A stretch of DNA of 64,000 bases from Prunus persica (taxonomy: Eukaryota; Streptophyta; Magnoliopsida; Rosales; Rosaceae), in contig NC_034012.1 in assembly GCF_000346465.2 (NCBI RefSeq), positions 24,065,083 through 24,129,082 of the forward strand, in the 5' to 3' direction. Each line of letters starts with the position of its first letter. Position 1 is the first letter of the stretch. Below the pieces are notes generated by a model. That model worked only from the letters and a program-made list of their open reading frames with translations, ran no database searches and had not been told where the DNA came from. Positions 1-11,475 of the stretch are shown here, piece by piece. A program made the position numbers and the translations under genes.

Positions 1-1
1 A

Positions 2-3000
2 ACCACGCTGTTGCATGAAATTAACCATGCTGCAGTTACAATGTTAGATCGCTGGAAGGTAAACATCAAATCAGAAGCTGATCCGAATAAAGTGCAGTCT
101 AAGTTCATGATGAACTATTTAGGTATTTCTCTGAATGTGCTACTATCTAGTTATGGTTTGTGGGATGTGTTTGACCTTTTTCTCATTGTCTTTGAAAGGT
201 ATTGGATGTGATGCAAAGGTTGCATATGAATTTCATGTAACTCGGGAAATAAATCCTGAGAAGTTCAGTAGTCAGGTACCTGTATTCCTCTCTTTGGGTT
301 TTGTGTAATTGTTTAATGATGGGTTTTGTGACACTTTCCCTTTTACAGTTTTTTTATCTCACATGTGTATAGCCTTTTTAATTTTGCGATTTTTCAATTA
401 ACAATTACAGAAGGCTACAAGTTGAGTTATCAAGGGCTCACATAATGATATGTTTCTTTTTCGTTTTTTTGCTTTAACTAAAGATAGAGAAGAAAAAATG
501 AGATAAACGTGAGAAGAGAGATGATGGATGTCAATGAGAGAGCGAAAAATAAAAATGCGAATGGTTTATAATATAAAAACTGTAAACTATAAACAATTTA
601 AAAATAGTTGTAAGTTTTAGTTCTCTGTGCACGCTCTCATATCTTTCTTATCTCTCTCAATGCTCATTTTCATCCCTCATTTCTGCCTCTCTCTTTTAAT
701 TTTTTTTTTTAATCTTTGATTAGAAAGAGAGGAAAACTGAAATTAAACACAATGATCCCAAATTTGTTGGACTAGGAATCCAAGTTTTTTTGTGCCTTTA
801 ACTAATAATTGGCTGGAATTTAATATTATTATAAAACTTTTGGCTGAACTCGGTTATCATTCTCTTGACCACAACCATGAGTATTCAAACAAGAAGGGCA
901 ATATGAATAATTTTTTTTCTTTCTTTCAAGTTATTATTGTTTGCTACTCAGTTCTGAGTTTCAGATGTGGAATTGCTTTTGGTTAAACGGCACATTTTCT
1001 AATTTGTGAGAGTTATAACCTAATATTTAAGAGAAAGACTGCTATCTTTTATTTGCTCTGTGTGATTTTGGCTTCACTGATGATTGCTCTATGAACAGTT
1101 TGTGAATAAATTACGATACGCTAAAGAAGGTGCCAGAGATATAATGGACCGAACTTGTGCTGACCTTCCTTGGCAAGTTTGGCTTGAAGTTGATGGGAAA
1201 GACATAGATATTCCAAAGGTGCACTGATTTTCCCACTCCCTTTTTATCAACTTACACTCCATTTTTTTAAAATTGTATGTTCTCACTCCTCTTTTGTTCA
1301 ATTACACTCCCTTTTATCTTATAGTAAAAAGTATTAAAAAATAAAAGGGAGTGTAGCTGGATAAAGGGGAGTGGGAAAATCACCACCCTAATCATAATTG
1401 TGTTTTTCTGTTTTAAGCTGTTTTCTTTCATGTTTGAAGTGACGCCCTTTAGTCATATTTTTTCTTCTTCTGCTTCCAGGATTCAGAGGGTCTAATCGTA
1501 CTCAACATTGGCAGCTACATGGGTGGAGTAAATCTTTGGCAAAACGATATTGAGCATGATGATGACTTCAGTCTTCAGTCCATGCATGATAAAATGCTTG
1601 AAGTTGTATGCGTATGTGGAGCTTGGCACCTTGGCAAACTTCAGGTTTGTGAAATTTGTATATTTTCTATTTTTATGTTTGAGTGTTTTCTGCCATGGAA
1701 GCTTTACCAAAAAATGAAACACGAAAAGAAAGTCTTACACATGCATTCTCGTGGAATAGTTTGGTTTTTCCATTTATTTTCTTTTTCCTTATATGTTAAG
1801 CTAGACTAGAAGCTTTTTCCCCGTAATAAAATACAAAAAACTTGGTATCAATATCCAGTTGTTAACAATCAAATCCTATCAAGAGAGCCCCAACGATGAA
1901 TTCAAGTTTCAGGTCCAGTATTATCTACGACTTTATTTCGATGCAACCCTAATGTGGTAGTTTGAATGGATTTGATTTGAATCTAAAACTGGGTATTGCC
2001 TTGTTTATTGTTTTTATCCTTTTATTTTCTGAAATAAGTCCCACCTTTTCTTATTTTTCAACATGATTTCCTTAATAAAGAAACACTACAAAACAGAGAA
2101 GTTGTCTACTTGACAAGCTACACTACTCAACTACAACAGCGGCACAGTTAAAGCATCCTAACGTTCCATTACTGAATCTAAAATACAGCAGCACTCCAAT
2201 CATCAAATGAAGCCTGAAAAGAACTATCCCCAATCTCTGAAGATACGCCCAAAACGAATTCTATTCCACAACAGGTCCACTTCCTCATACCTTACACCCG
2301 CAAAGATCCTTCTATTTCTCTCCATCCACACCACCCAAAAGATTGCTTCACAGAACATCTCCCTAGCAATATACCCCTCTTTTTTCTTTTTTTTTCCACC
2401 ATAGAAATTACACCTCTCACCCAATAACGTAGCACAAGAAGCTGGAGTACCAATTCAATTGGGTGTTCCTAAACAATCTTCTCCACAAGGACAACGCAAT
2501 GGGGCAATGGAGCAGCGGGTGATCTGAAGTTTCAGCAGCATTTTTCCATATCACACTGACCACGAGTATTCATCCCCCCATGAGATATAATTCACCCATA
2601 CCTTAAGAAGTTTTTTCCCTTCCAAATTGCACTAGAGGGGCTGAAAAGAAAAAGTGAAGAGTTGTCAAACAAATTTTGTCCTTCCATGCTGAGTCTGATG
2701 TTGATTTTTCTGGGGACATTCTCTGTCGCTCATCTAAAATTTGTCCAATTTGTCCTTTCTGTTTTTTTAGTAATTCTTGGACTTTTATCAGCTTGATATA
2801 AAGATTTCCCTCCTTCATGGTGACTTTCAGAGGTGTACATTGTCCAGCCTTCCTTCAGCTTGATAATATGGGGAATGCAGTTTTTGGCCTTATGGCCTGT
2901 ATCTCGAATTACTGTGTAGTATGCATCATTAACAGAGCATGATTAGTAGTGTACTGAAACAACCGTATTGCAGAGTGAAGCACCATATTATGCATCGTTT

Positions 3001-4136
3001 AAAGCCATTATAAATATATTTAGCCTCTTAATACTAAGTGATAATTTTTTTTTTTTTTGGGTGAAATATTGTTGAGATTCACATTTGTATCCTTTTTCTG
3101 TTTTTCCTTTTTGTTTTTTTGGTTCCAATCTTAAACGTCTGCTTACTATTTTGTTCTTGTTTTGCTGTACAGGTTGGACTTTCACATGCTAGGAGACTAG
3201 CCCAAGGGAAAGTCATAAGAATACATGCCTCCAGTCCTTTCCCGGTCCAAATAGATGGAGAGCCATTTATACAACAACCTGGCTGCTTAGAGATCACACA
3301 TCATGGGCAGGTATGATTTGAAGACCCCTTTGATAATGTATTTTGAGGCACATAAATATGCTTGATCATCTAGGATTTGTTAGAGATGCATAACTTGTTC
3401 ATTGTTTAGTATGTTTGATACAGTTTTTTGGCTTTTTCTTTCTTAGTGTGTTAAATGATTATGTTTAGGGTTGAGAGTTGAGGGTTTAGGTTTTAAGTTT
3501 CAGGCATTAAACCCTAATCGCTACATACACCTTAAAGTAATCGGGAAACTCTAAATTTAAAAGATAAAAAAAGAAAAAGGGGAAAATGCTGCTAAGAAAA
3601 TTGAATGGCTGCTTGAGCGGTTGTGATGTCAACCCTTGTGTGTGTGTGTGTGCACCTATGGATATATAAATATATATGGTATTATTCACATTCAGTATAA
3701 CCTGTTGGGAGGGCTGGGCTCTCATGGTTTGAACGGATTCCATATTCTTGCGCAACAGTCTAATTTATTTTAATTGCAAGATGTATATGCATGCATGTGG
3801 TAGGTTTCACACTATCTGCATATGTTTTCATGCATGCTGGTAGGAGATGTAAGCATGGATAGTTCTATTTTACTCCATTAATTGCTCAGTCTGGCTTCAT
3901 GTTGGGAAAAATTTAAAACCAAAAATGAAATTGGTAGATAATGAATCTTGAATATTTTTCTTTTCTTCTTGTTATTGCATTTTCAGATGTTCATGTTGAG
4001 GAGAGCTTCAGAAGAGCCGAGAGGGCATGCGGCTGCAATTATGGCGGAGGTTTTATTAGATGCCGAATGCAAAGGCATCATCAATGCATCCCAGAAGAAA
4101 ACACTTCTCCAGCAGATGGCCCTCCAGCTCAATTGA
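2..4136 (+). CDS. Diacylglycerol kinase, C-terminal six exons (partial gene)
   Basis: Phosphorylates diacylglycerol with ATP to make phosphatidic acid, a lipid second messenger. Exons read from splice sites: 2-122, 199-275, 1099-1218, 1480-1644, 3173-3310 and 3987-4136. All introns are GT-AG and the joined frame stays open for 256 codons to the TGA at 4134-4136. Recognisable segments of the DAGK accessory domain are HAAVTMLDRWKV, GCDAKVAYEFH, IGSYMGGVNLWQND, GAWHLGKLQVGLSHARRLAQ, PVQIDGEPFIQQPG and RRASEEPRGHAAAI. The wording matches the plant group without C1 domains (DGK3/4/7 type). That group assignment is from memory of the family and less certain than the DGK call. The ATP-binding catalytic half (GGDGT) lies before position 1. 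The 1.5-kb intron 1645-3172 carries a LINE scrap, and a LINE lies antisense 126 bp after the stop, so the 3'UTR and poly(A) site may be altered. Confidence 0.93.
2200..2430 (-). mobile_element. LINE C-terminal relic in a DGK intron
   Basis: On the minus strand a short open stretch (2224-2424) contains IFWVVWMERNRRIF, the typical W-ERN-RIF signature near the end of plant L1-type LINE ORF2 (after the zf-RVT domain). It is out of frame with the DGK exons and lies inside the intron 1645-3172. Only this fragment is recognisable. The rest of the intron shows nothing I can identify. Confidence 0.55.
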
Positions 4137-4262
4137 TGTCACTCTGCTTCTCTTACCCCCGTCATCGAATTTTTAACAATCCTTTTGTCCTCCTTTTCCT
4201 TACCCTTATTTTGGGCTGGTTTAGTAGCCCTTGCCCACGCATTTTTGGAATTGCTTCTTTGT

Positions 4263-4411
4263 AGACCAAAAAATAAACCCCACAGCTCAGCTTCAAGGAT
4301 TTGTCCTTTCCCCAGGTTGACAGCGAAACCACCAATCCAGTTACCCAGGTGATCTCTGATAACACCTCCAACTCCAATGGACCCCGAACTTCTCATGAGA
4401 GAACCATCCAC
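4263..4411 (-). pseudogene. LINE ORF2 RNase H domain, frameshifted and truncated
   Basis: Reads (K)LNVDGS with GGVIRDHLGNWIGGFA and EAELWGLFFGLQ, the start of the plant RVT_3-type RNase H domain that normally ends LINE ORF2. It is separated from the 1193-residue ORF2 by a frame change near a run of A on the minus strand (about 4428-4440). After GLQ the sequence no longer resembles the family, so the second half of the domain, with its remaining catalytic residues, is missing. Confidence 0.75.
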
Positions 4412-4460
4412 ATTTAGCTTTAATGCCTTTTTTTTTTTACTCTTTTATAAAACGTTTAAA

Positions 4461-7400
4461 TTACGCATACACCCCTTGAGAATTAGCGTTTTCCTTCTTT
4501 TTAATAGTAGAGGCCTTGATCCACTCCTTGGTAGCAGACAGAATCAGCTCTCTAGGATTAAAAGGTAAATCATCCTTATTTTTGAAAATAAATTCATTTC
4601 TCCATTTCCAGAGGTGCCAGCAGATGACACCAAAAAGAGTTTTCCAAGGGATCTGCAGGAACATATTCTTAGAGCAAAAGTTGCTGAGCAGCCAGGGGTG
4701 TAGCTCAGCGTGGAAAAAAGGAACATCCTGATTACAGTTCAAAAAAAGGTTCCACACCCTTTTAGCTCTAGTGCAGTCCCTAAGAATATGTAAAGTAGAT
4801 TCCGAATGCCAATCACAAATGCAACAAGCAGGGTCACCAATGAAAAGCCTACGGGCACGCTGCTCATTGGACATGATTTTTCCTTGATACGCTAGCCAGA
4901 AGAAGAAAAGAATCTTCGGGGGTAATTTGAGTTTCCAAAGGACTTTCCACCAGGGGTTCAACCACTCCATCCCTGAAAAGAGCAAGTTATAAGCAGACTT
5001 GACAGAAAAAAGACCATTAGAAGTAGTTTGCCAAATTTGACAATCCTCCATAGTACCCCCCAAGTCAGCAGGGCAACCAATAATTTTCTGCACCCAGTCT
5101 TCAGGGAGCACTCTTCTTAGCTTTTCAATATCCCACCAACCATCCATCAAAAAGTCAGATACCATAGTGTCCATACTAGAGTCAGGCCTAACCTCCACCA
5201 TATGAATAAGAGCTTCATCGGCAATCCACTTATCCTTCCAAAAGTTAACATTGTCCCCTTTCCCAAGCCTCCAGATCAGACCTTTCTCCAGAAGTTGAGA
5301 GCCAAACACAATACCTTTCCAGGTGGGAGAGCAATTTTGTTTGAGAAGTAAATTGGGATCACAAGGGGAGTGACCCCTTAGGTATTTTTTCTCAAAAATC
5401 TGGGCCCATAAACCCTCATCCTTTTTTAAAAGTCTCCAACCAGTTTTAGCTAGCAGGGCTTTGTTCATATCATGAGTTTTTTTGAAGCCCAGACCCCCTT
5501 TACTCTTAGGTCTGCACAACAGATCCCACTGACAAAGATGAACCTTAGTCTTTTTGTCACTACCTCCCCAAAAGAAATTGCGGTTTAATTTATCCAGCTC
5601 ATCACATATGCTCATGGGCAGCTTGGCAGTTTGCATGGCAAAAACAGGAATAGCAGAGGTGACGGCTTGGATTAGAGTTGCTCTACCTGCAGAAGAGAGG
5701 ACTCTGCTTTTCCAGGAAGCAAGTCTGGCATGCACTTTGTCAACTAGGTTGTTGTAGGTAGTCTTGGTTACCCGAGAGTGAAGTAAGGGCATCCCCAGGT
5801 ACTTACCCAAGTTATTCGTGAGAGGGGAACCACAAATGTGACTGATATCAGATGCTAATTCCTTGCTAATATTAGGGGAACAATAAATCGCCGATTTCTC
5901 AAAATTGACAACTTGGCCCGAGGCTCTACAGAATTCATCTAGACACTTCTTCATAATATGAGCTTGTCGGGGAGTAGCTTCTGCAAAGAGAATCAAATCA
6001 TCAGCAAAGAACAGATGGGAGACAAAAGGGCCACCCTGGGAGGATTTCACAGGTTTCCAATTGAGATTCTTCACAGCTTCCACAATGAGGTGAGAAAACT
6101 TCTCCATGCAAAGAACGAAGAGGTAAGGGGAGAGGGGGTCTCCCTGGCGGATGCCATTCTTGGGGGTGAAAATCTCGGTGAGCTCCCCATTGACGCAGAC
6201 TTGATAAGTAACAGAAGAAACACAATGAATGATCAACTGTATGAGATTTTCAGGTAAACCGACTTCCTTAAGAACTGTCATGATAAAGCTCCAGTTTAAT
6301 CTGTCATAGGCTTTAGAAAGGTCAATCTTCCAAGCAATAAAACCTTTTTTCCCTTTAGTATTTCTGAATTTAAACATGAGCTCCTGAGCGATCAGGATAT
6401 TATCAGATAAATTCCTACCTGGTATAAAGCTTACCTGATGAGGACTAACAAGCTTAGCCAAAAGAGGTCTCAATCTGGCCACGATCACTTTAGAAATTAC
6501 CTTGTACAAAGTGCAGCAAAGACTAATTGGTCTAAAATGCATCATAGACATAGGGTTATCTATTTTCGGGATGAGAGTTACCAAAGTGGCATTCAAACCT
6601 TCGGGGATTCGCCATTCCTTGAACGCTTCGGTGACAAGGTCGAAAATATCATTACCACAAAGCTGCCATTGATTTTGATAGAAGCAAGCAGGAAACCCAT
6701 CCACTCCCGGGGTTTTCAGGCTACCAATATTGAAAAGACTTTCCTTGACCTCATTGATATCAATACTAGCCACTAAGGGGTTGAGCTCGTCCTCCCTTAG
6801 GCTGGGGAACAGCTTAGGCATGGGAGAATTGGCGTTATTCGGCTGGTTCGAACAGAAAAGCCCCATGAAGTAGTCCACTGCTAAATCCTTTAGCTCAATA
6901 GCATTCTCTACCCAAGCTCCAGCACTGTTCATCAGCTTTTCAATTTTGTTCCTGCGTCTTCGGACAATAGTGGAGATGTGGAAAAACTTAGTATTTCGGT
7001 CACCCTCTTGTAGCCATTTGACCCGTGATTTTTGCTGCCAAAACAAGGCTTCTTGGTCTAAAATGATATTGTATTCAGTCGAGAGAGATTCCTCCAGAAT
7101 GGTGAGAAATCTATTAGGTCTATGGCACAAAACTCGTTGGATACCAATGAGACGAGCGAGTAAACGAGCTTTTCTTTGCTTCAGGTGGCCAAAAACAGCA
7201 AGGTTCCAATGCTTTAGGGGTTCCACCAAACTACGAGACTTCGCAAGGGCCGAGCCAGACCCTTGATCCCATTGCTGCGAAATAAAATCATGGAACTGGT
7301 CATGCTTTAACCACATCGCTTCAAACCTGAAGGGTCTTCGATTTGGGCAAGACACAATGCGAGACTTCAAACAAATTTTGATGGGACAATGGTCGGATTT

Positions 7401-8042
7401 TGTCCAAGGGAGATGTTGAACAAAGGCCTCGGAAAACTGTTGCCTCCACTGCATATTACACACTGCTCTATCAAGTCGTTCAAAGACTCTGTTATTAGTC
7501 CAAGTGAACTTAGGGCCAGAAAAGCCTAAGTCAATCATGTTATTCTCATCAAACCACTTTTTAAAACCCCTGAGCCGGTGTAATGAGGTTCCCCCCATTT
7601 TCTCATCTGTTTTGAGCATGTCATTAAAACCTCCAGCAATAAGCCAAGGCATTTGGTGACAGTCAGCAACAAAATTCAAGTACTCCCATAATTTTGCTGT
7701 TTTGGTGGAACAAGGATTAGCATATACTCCAGTAAAGATCCAAGGGCTACGACCAGACCAAGAGACATACGCGGAAATAGTTTGGTCCGAGGTACCAATA
7801 ATTTCAACCTTCACTTTATTAGCATTCCAGAGAAGCCACAGACCTCTAGAAAAACCAATAGGATCCACCACTTCAAAATTCGAGAAACCCAAAGATTTGA
7901 CCATTTTAAGGGCCTTATCTCCTCCAATTCTAGGTTCACAAACAAACAAAATATCAATAGAATGAATTTTAATCAGCTCCATCATATTCACTTTGAATTT
8001 GGTACTTGATGCACCTCTAGCGTTCCAGCATAAAATATCCAT
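4461..8042 (-). CDS. LINE ORF2: endonuclease and reverse transcriptase
   Basis: This 1193-residue uninterrupted frame encodes the L1 replication protein, which nicks target DNA and reverse-transcribes the element RNA. Residues 1 to about 230 form an APE-like endonuclease (start MDILCWNARG, later KSDHCPI). The conserved GDFN motif reads GGFN at residues 137-140, so a catalytic aspartate is replaced. The reverse transcriptase covers roughly 440-740, with IPGRNLSDNILIAQEL, KIDLSKAYDRLNW, GIRQGDPLSPYLF and FADDLILFAEA (catalytic DD near residue 679). A zf-RVT region (FSVKSAYNLLF to CCICDWHSESTLHILRDC) lies near 1010-1110. The frame then runs into a tail (KKKENANSQGVYA) created by the frameshift before the RNase H domain. 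The long open frame suggests a fairly recent insertion, but the endonuclease change and missing 3' end argue against activity. Confidence 0.92.
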   Translation of the reverse strand: MDILCWNARGASSTKFKVNMMELIKIHSIDILFVCEPRIGGDKALKMVKSLGFSNFEVVDPIGFSRGLWLLWNANKVKVEIIGTSDQTISAYVSWSGRSPWIFTGVYANPCSTKTAKLWEYLNFVADCHQMPWLIAGGFNDMLKTDEKMGGTSLHRLRGFKKWFDENNMIDLGFSGPKFTWTNNRVFERLDRAVCNMQWRQQFSEAFVQHLPWTKSDHCPIKICLKSRIVSCPNRRPFRFEAMWLKHDQFHDFISQQWDQGSGSALAKSRSLVEPLKHWNLAVFGHLKQRKARLLARLIGIQRVLCHRPNRFLTILEESLSTEYNIILDQEALFWQQKSRVKWLQEGDRNTKFFHISTIVRRRRNKIEKLMNSAGAWVENAIELKDLAVDYFMGLFCSNQPNNANSPMPKLFPSLREDELNPLVASIDINEVKESLFNIGSLKTPGVDGFPACFYQNQWQLCGNDIFDLVTEAFKEWRIPEGLNATLVTLIPKIDNPMSMMHFRPISLCCTLYKVISKVIVARLRPLLAKLVSPHQVSFIPGRNLSDNILIAQELMFKFRNTKGKKGFIAWKIDLSKAYDRLNWSFIMTVLKEVGLPENLIQLIIHCVSSVTYQVCVNGELTEIFTPKNGIRQGDPLSPYLFVLCMEKFSHLIVEAVKNLNWKPVKSSQGGPFVSHLFFADDLILFAEATPRQAHIMKKCLDEFCRASGQVVNFEKSAIYCSPNISKELASDISHICGSPLTNNLGKYLGMPLLHSRVTKTTYNNLVDKVHARLASWKSRVLSSAGRATLIQAVTSAIPVFAMQTAKLPMSICDELDKLNRNFFWGGSDKKTKVHLCQWDLLCRPKSKGGLGFKKTHDMNKALLAKTGWRLLKKDEGLWAQIFEKKYLRGHSPCDPNLLLKQNCSPTWKGIVFGSQLLEKGLIWRLGKGDNVNFWKDKWIADEALIHMVEVRPDSSMDTMVSDFLMDGWWDIEKLRRVLPEDWVQKIIGCPADLGGTMEDCQIWQTTSNGLFSVKSAYNLLFSGMEWLNPWWKVLWKLKLPPKILFFFWLAYQGKIMSNEQRARRLFIGDPACCICDWHSESTLHILRDCTRAKRVWNLFLNCNQDVPFFHAELHPWLLSNFCSKNMFLQIPWKTLFGVICWHLWKWRNEFIFKNKDDLPFNPRELILSATKEWIKASTIKKKENANSQGVYA

Positions 8043-8088
8043 AAAAGATTGTTGATATTGCAGATAACCTAGGGGCTAAACCCATCCA

Positions 8089-9795
8089 TTAGAGACCAAG
8101 AGGCATACCTCTATCAGGCAAACCAACAGGATTTACCCCTTCTTTGCCAATGGTGTGATCTTGGCCTTCAGCAACGTCCATGCCTTCCACTGGACAGAAA
8201 CTATCAGTTGCATCAGAGGCTAAAGCTTCAAACAATTTATCAGCTACCCTCTCATTGACCAATATATCATGCCCACCGGTAATATTTGGGGGTTGGTGTC
8301 CAAAGATAAAATCCCCTTTAGTAGATTGAACGTTCTGGTTTCTCACCCATTCACCAGACTTATCACATACTGACACCGCATCAGAAGGATGCAACACGCT
8401 TGAGTTAAGCTTTCCTTTGTTCGATTTTACAGTCTGAGTATTGTCTTTAGGATTCACTTTTTTTTGCTGATCAGTAGCCCCTCTGGAACTTGAAGCCATA
8501 CTCCTGTTTGAGATATCTTTCATAGCCGGTCTACCTCCACCTTTAGTTTTGTTAGACTTGGTCTATATTTTCACCCCAGCATCATAATTAATCTTATTGG
8601 TCACCTTATTAGTTGGGATGACATCGACAAATGCCTCCGCGGTTTCTGTTCCAAACTCTTCAGAAATCTTCTCGAGAGCATCAAAACGAGAGCCATGGGG
8701 CTTAAGGCTGTTACTTCCCCCACCCCAAATTTTTGCACCAGTCGTGGTTTTCCTTCTAGGTGGAATGTTCATCCACGGGCCCCTCAAGTTCTCCACTACC
8801 TCTTCACCACTTTCCTTTTCCATATTAGTATCTTGTCCCACTTGTTCCCCACTTGGGTCTGATTGATTCCCTTCAGGCATTTCTGTAGTAGGCTTCCTTC
8901 TTTGCGTACAGCTATCACTTTTATGTCCATATAGTCCGCAATGATAGCAGATATCTGGCAGCCCTTCATACTCAATGTTATACCAAATTTGATTGATCTG
9001 TATAAAGGCATCCAGAGGCTTGGTCATATCTAGTTCAATACAGAGTCGAGCAAATTTACCTCTGTTCTGGCTTGTGGTGAGAGCATCAATTTTCAGTAAT
9101 TTACCCAGTAAATTACCAATTCTCTTGAGAGCCCAGATATCAAAGCATTCCAATTGGATAGCGGATACTCTGATCCAGGCTGCCATACGGGTGATGTGTG
9201 CTGTAGCAGGGCAGAACCCAGTTCGCCATTTCTGGAGGGTTAGGTATTGCCCAGAGATAATCCACGGTCCTTCCGTCAGAACATAGTTCAAATCCTCTTC
9301 CAGATCGAATTGGACCACAAAATAGTCATTGACGAGATCGGCGAGCTTCCATTGACCCTTCAGATTCCACTTTTGTTGCAATCGGTCACGAAGGTAGTTG
9401 TAGGTGTGTGAGCGACCCAAAAGCTTGATGATTAAGGCATTCTTCCAAGGTTGGCAGAAACGGGTCATCGCTCGATCAGAAAATTGGATACTTGGGCCCC
9501 GCGTACCACGTGATATCTCGACATCATCTTCATCAGTCAGATCTACATAGTCTACCTCCAAAGAATCCACAGCAATACCAGTGTTTTTGGTTAGGTTCAC
9601 TTGGTTCATAAGTCTATCACGAAAACTGCCATTCTTTAAAAAAGGGGGTGACACAGAAGTCATGTCGACCGCCGGCTCTAGGTTTACCATTGGGGTGAGT
9701 TCCTCATCGCCATCTGCATTCAGATCTTCTGACGGCCTTATACGCTTGGTAACCCTCGATATCTTACTGACCAACCCCGGAGAGCCCTCAGCCAT
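8089..9795 (-). pseudogene. LINE ORF1 (DUF4283 and zinc knuckle), one in-frame stop
   Basis: An RNA-binding ORF1 of plant L1 elements, 568 codons if the single in-frame TAG at 8563-8565 is ignored. The 410-codon part ends at that TAG and the following 144-codon open stretch (8089-8523) is in the same frame. About residues 100-250 match DUF4283, for example WKNALIIKLLGRSHTYNYLR and VQFDLEEDLNYVLTEGPWII. A CCHC knuckle CYHCGLYGHKSDSC follows near residue 285. The start MAEGSPGL at 9795 is the first ATG. ORF2 begins 46 bp after its end. Confidence 0.88.
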
Positions 9796-9899
9796 GGCTC
9801 TAAAAAAGCAAAAAAAATGCTTGAAGGTTCACATTTAACATTCAAAAGTGAAATAATAATATGAGCTAGCTACCCACTTACTATTTGTTTGTAGACTTT

Positions 9900-10390
9900 G
9901 GTGCATAAGTTTATTCACGGGTGAATAGTGAATAGTGAAGATGATTGGATAGAAACATCACGGGTGCCATTTATTATGCCTATAAATAGGCAATCCTTCT
10001 GCCTGCAAAGGAAGATAGAGAAGACAGAAGAGAAAGGGAAAACGAAAAGAAACAAAGAAGAGGAAAGAGAGAAGAGAGGAAAGAGAGAAGAGGAAAGAAA
10101 GAAGGGGAAAGAGAAAAGAGGAAAGAGAGGAAAGGAAAGAGACAAGAGGAAGAGAAGGAAGAAAGAGGAAAGAGAGAGCAGAGAGAAATTCTCCTAGAGA
10201 GAAAATTCAGTGAGCCACACATGTTGTAAACACTAAAGTTGTAGCCATATTATTTTATATTGTGGAAAAGTTACTACTGCTGCTCTCCGGGGACGTAGGC
10301 ATAGCCGAACCTCGTTAAATACTATGTCTCATCTACTTTACGTGCAGCTCAATATTCGCACATATTCCAGGTTATTTTTATAACAAATTT
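9900..10390 (+). mobile_element. LTR-like fragment with purine-rich leader
   Basis: A TATA-like word (TATAAATAGG near 9981) is followed by about 180 bp of almost pure GA sequence (10010-10190) and then by GGGGACGTAGGC...CCGAACC. That arrangement recurs in both solo LTRs of this window and is typical of Copia-type R/U5 regions. No clear TG...CA ends or flanking duplication were found. The charged reading frames here are by-products of the GA bias. Confidence 0.45.
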
Positions 10391-10838
10391 GAAATTATCA
10401 AAACTGCCTAGCTTAGCTTGGATAAATGTCAGGAGCTTCTCAGAGGCTGACATGACAAGCTTCTCTTCAAAATCCTCCCAGAGCAGAGAATATTCATGCC
10501 AATGCATGGACAAACTTGGGTATGCTGTGAACTAGTTGATACATAGGAAAATTCCCATAGAACATGTGGAAGCATTAAGGACGATCCAGAACCGAAAGCA
10601 ATGGAGATTAACCAGCTGGTAGGATCATATTATCGACTACTTGGCTAGACGAAAACCTGCAAAGCTAATGACACATTCTCATGCGCTTAACTTTACATAT
10701 ACTGGGGGATGCAATTGTAGAGATACCCCAAGCCAATGACACATTCCCTTGCTTTTTAACTGTTCTACGTAGCAATGTGCTGCCCTGCCCTTTCCAAAAG
10801 TCAAGCTAAAGATATTCTAGAATCTAGTAGTAGATATT
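10391..10838. other. Intergenic, nothing recognised
   Basis: About 450 bp between the LTR fragment and the solo LTR. No open frame, RNA gene or repeat is visible to me. Confidence 0.5.
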
Positions 10839-11475
10839 GTTGGAGTTGGCTTACCTTAAGGATGCGAAGGAAGAAGGAAGAGGGAGGCTCGGCTAGAAAC
10901 TGATCGATCACCAAACTTTGAGCGATAATCGCTTTTGTCCAGTGACCTCCGGTGTGCGCGACGTGAAGAAGTGATCGATCGTTAGGGTCCAGCGATTAAT
11001 CGCATCAGTAATTCTAATCCGGCGTGTTTTGGTCCAAACGCAGGTTTCAGGCAAGTTTCTTGGTCTAGTTTGACTAGGAGTTAATTTCTTATTCCTTATA
11101 ACATTGTACTAAAGTCCTATGGTCTATAAATGGTCATTTTAGTGATAGGGCTTTCTCTAAGAATTTAAAAATGAGTTCAAGAGAGAAAATAAGGGCATCA
11201 AATTGGGTTTGAGCCAGGGTGAGAGAAAAGAGAGCTAGGGTTTGTGAGAGAGCAAAGGGGGTTCTTCATTGTAACTGAAGGGGTTGTGTCATACTAGCGA
11301 ATTTCTTGGGGATCACCAAGAGGACGTAAGCACAACGTCGAACCTCTATAAATTCTTGTGTTCTTTGTGTGTGTATTTACTTTCAGTTGGTGTGTGAGCT
11401 TTATATTTGCGTGGGTTGTGTGTGGCAGTTGCATAGTCCATTAACGACAAGGTCTTGAAATGTTTTCGCACAACA
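10839..11475 (+). mobile_element. Solo LTR (TGTTG...CAACA)
   Basis: The 637-bp segment begins TGTTGGAG and ends CAACA, a perfect 5-base terminal inverted repeat. It is flanked by GATAT on the left and AATAT on the right, a 5-base target duplication with one mismatch. Inside are a TATA-like GTCTATAAATGG near 11120 and the LTR-type motif AGAGGACGTAAGC...GTCGAACC near 11325. No internal retroelement genes adjoin it, so it is most simply a solo LTR left by recombination between two LTRs. Confidence 0.75.

Larger units (their letters stand above)
4263..9840 (-). mobile_element. L1-type LINE, nearly full length, antisense to DGK
   Basis: On the minus strand the order is ORF1 (9795 to 8089), a 46-bp gap, then ORF2 (8042 to about 4263) with endonuclease, reverse transcriptase, zf-RVT and a truncated RNase H. 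This is the standard layout of plant L1 non-LTR retrotransposons. Both ORFs carry inactivating changes, described separately. The low-coordinate end stops inside the RNase H domain with no clear poly(A) tail, and the sequence passes directly into the 3' flank of the DGK gene. The high-coordinate end lies shortly before the ORF1 ATG. A 9-base word TTTGTAGAC occurs at about 4258 and 9888. It could be a target duplication but may be chance, because at the low end it overlaps LINE coding sequence. Confidence 0.9.

Noticed and set aside
4258..9896. TTTGTAGAC at both sides of the LINE as a target duplication
   Set aside because: Not accepted as proof: the left copy overlaps conserved LINE coding text (GLQ codons), so the match may be chance. 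An empty site from a relative would decide.
9915..10222. Charged Glu/Lys/Arg-rich frame on + and Ser/Phe-rich frames on -
   Set aside because: Products of a GA-rich transcript-leader tract in an LTR-like sequence.
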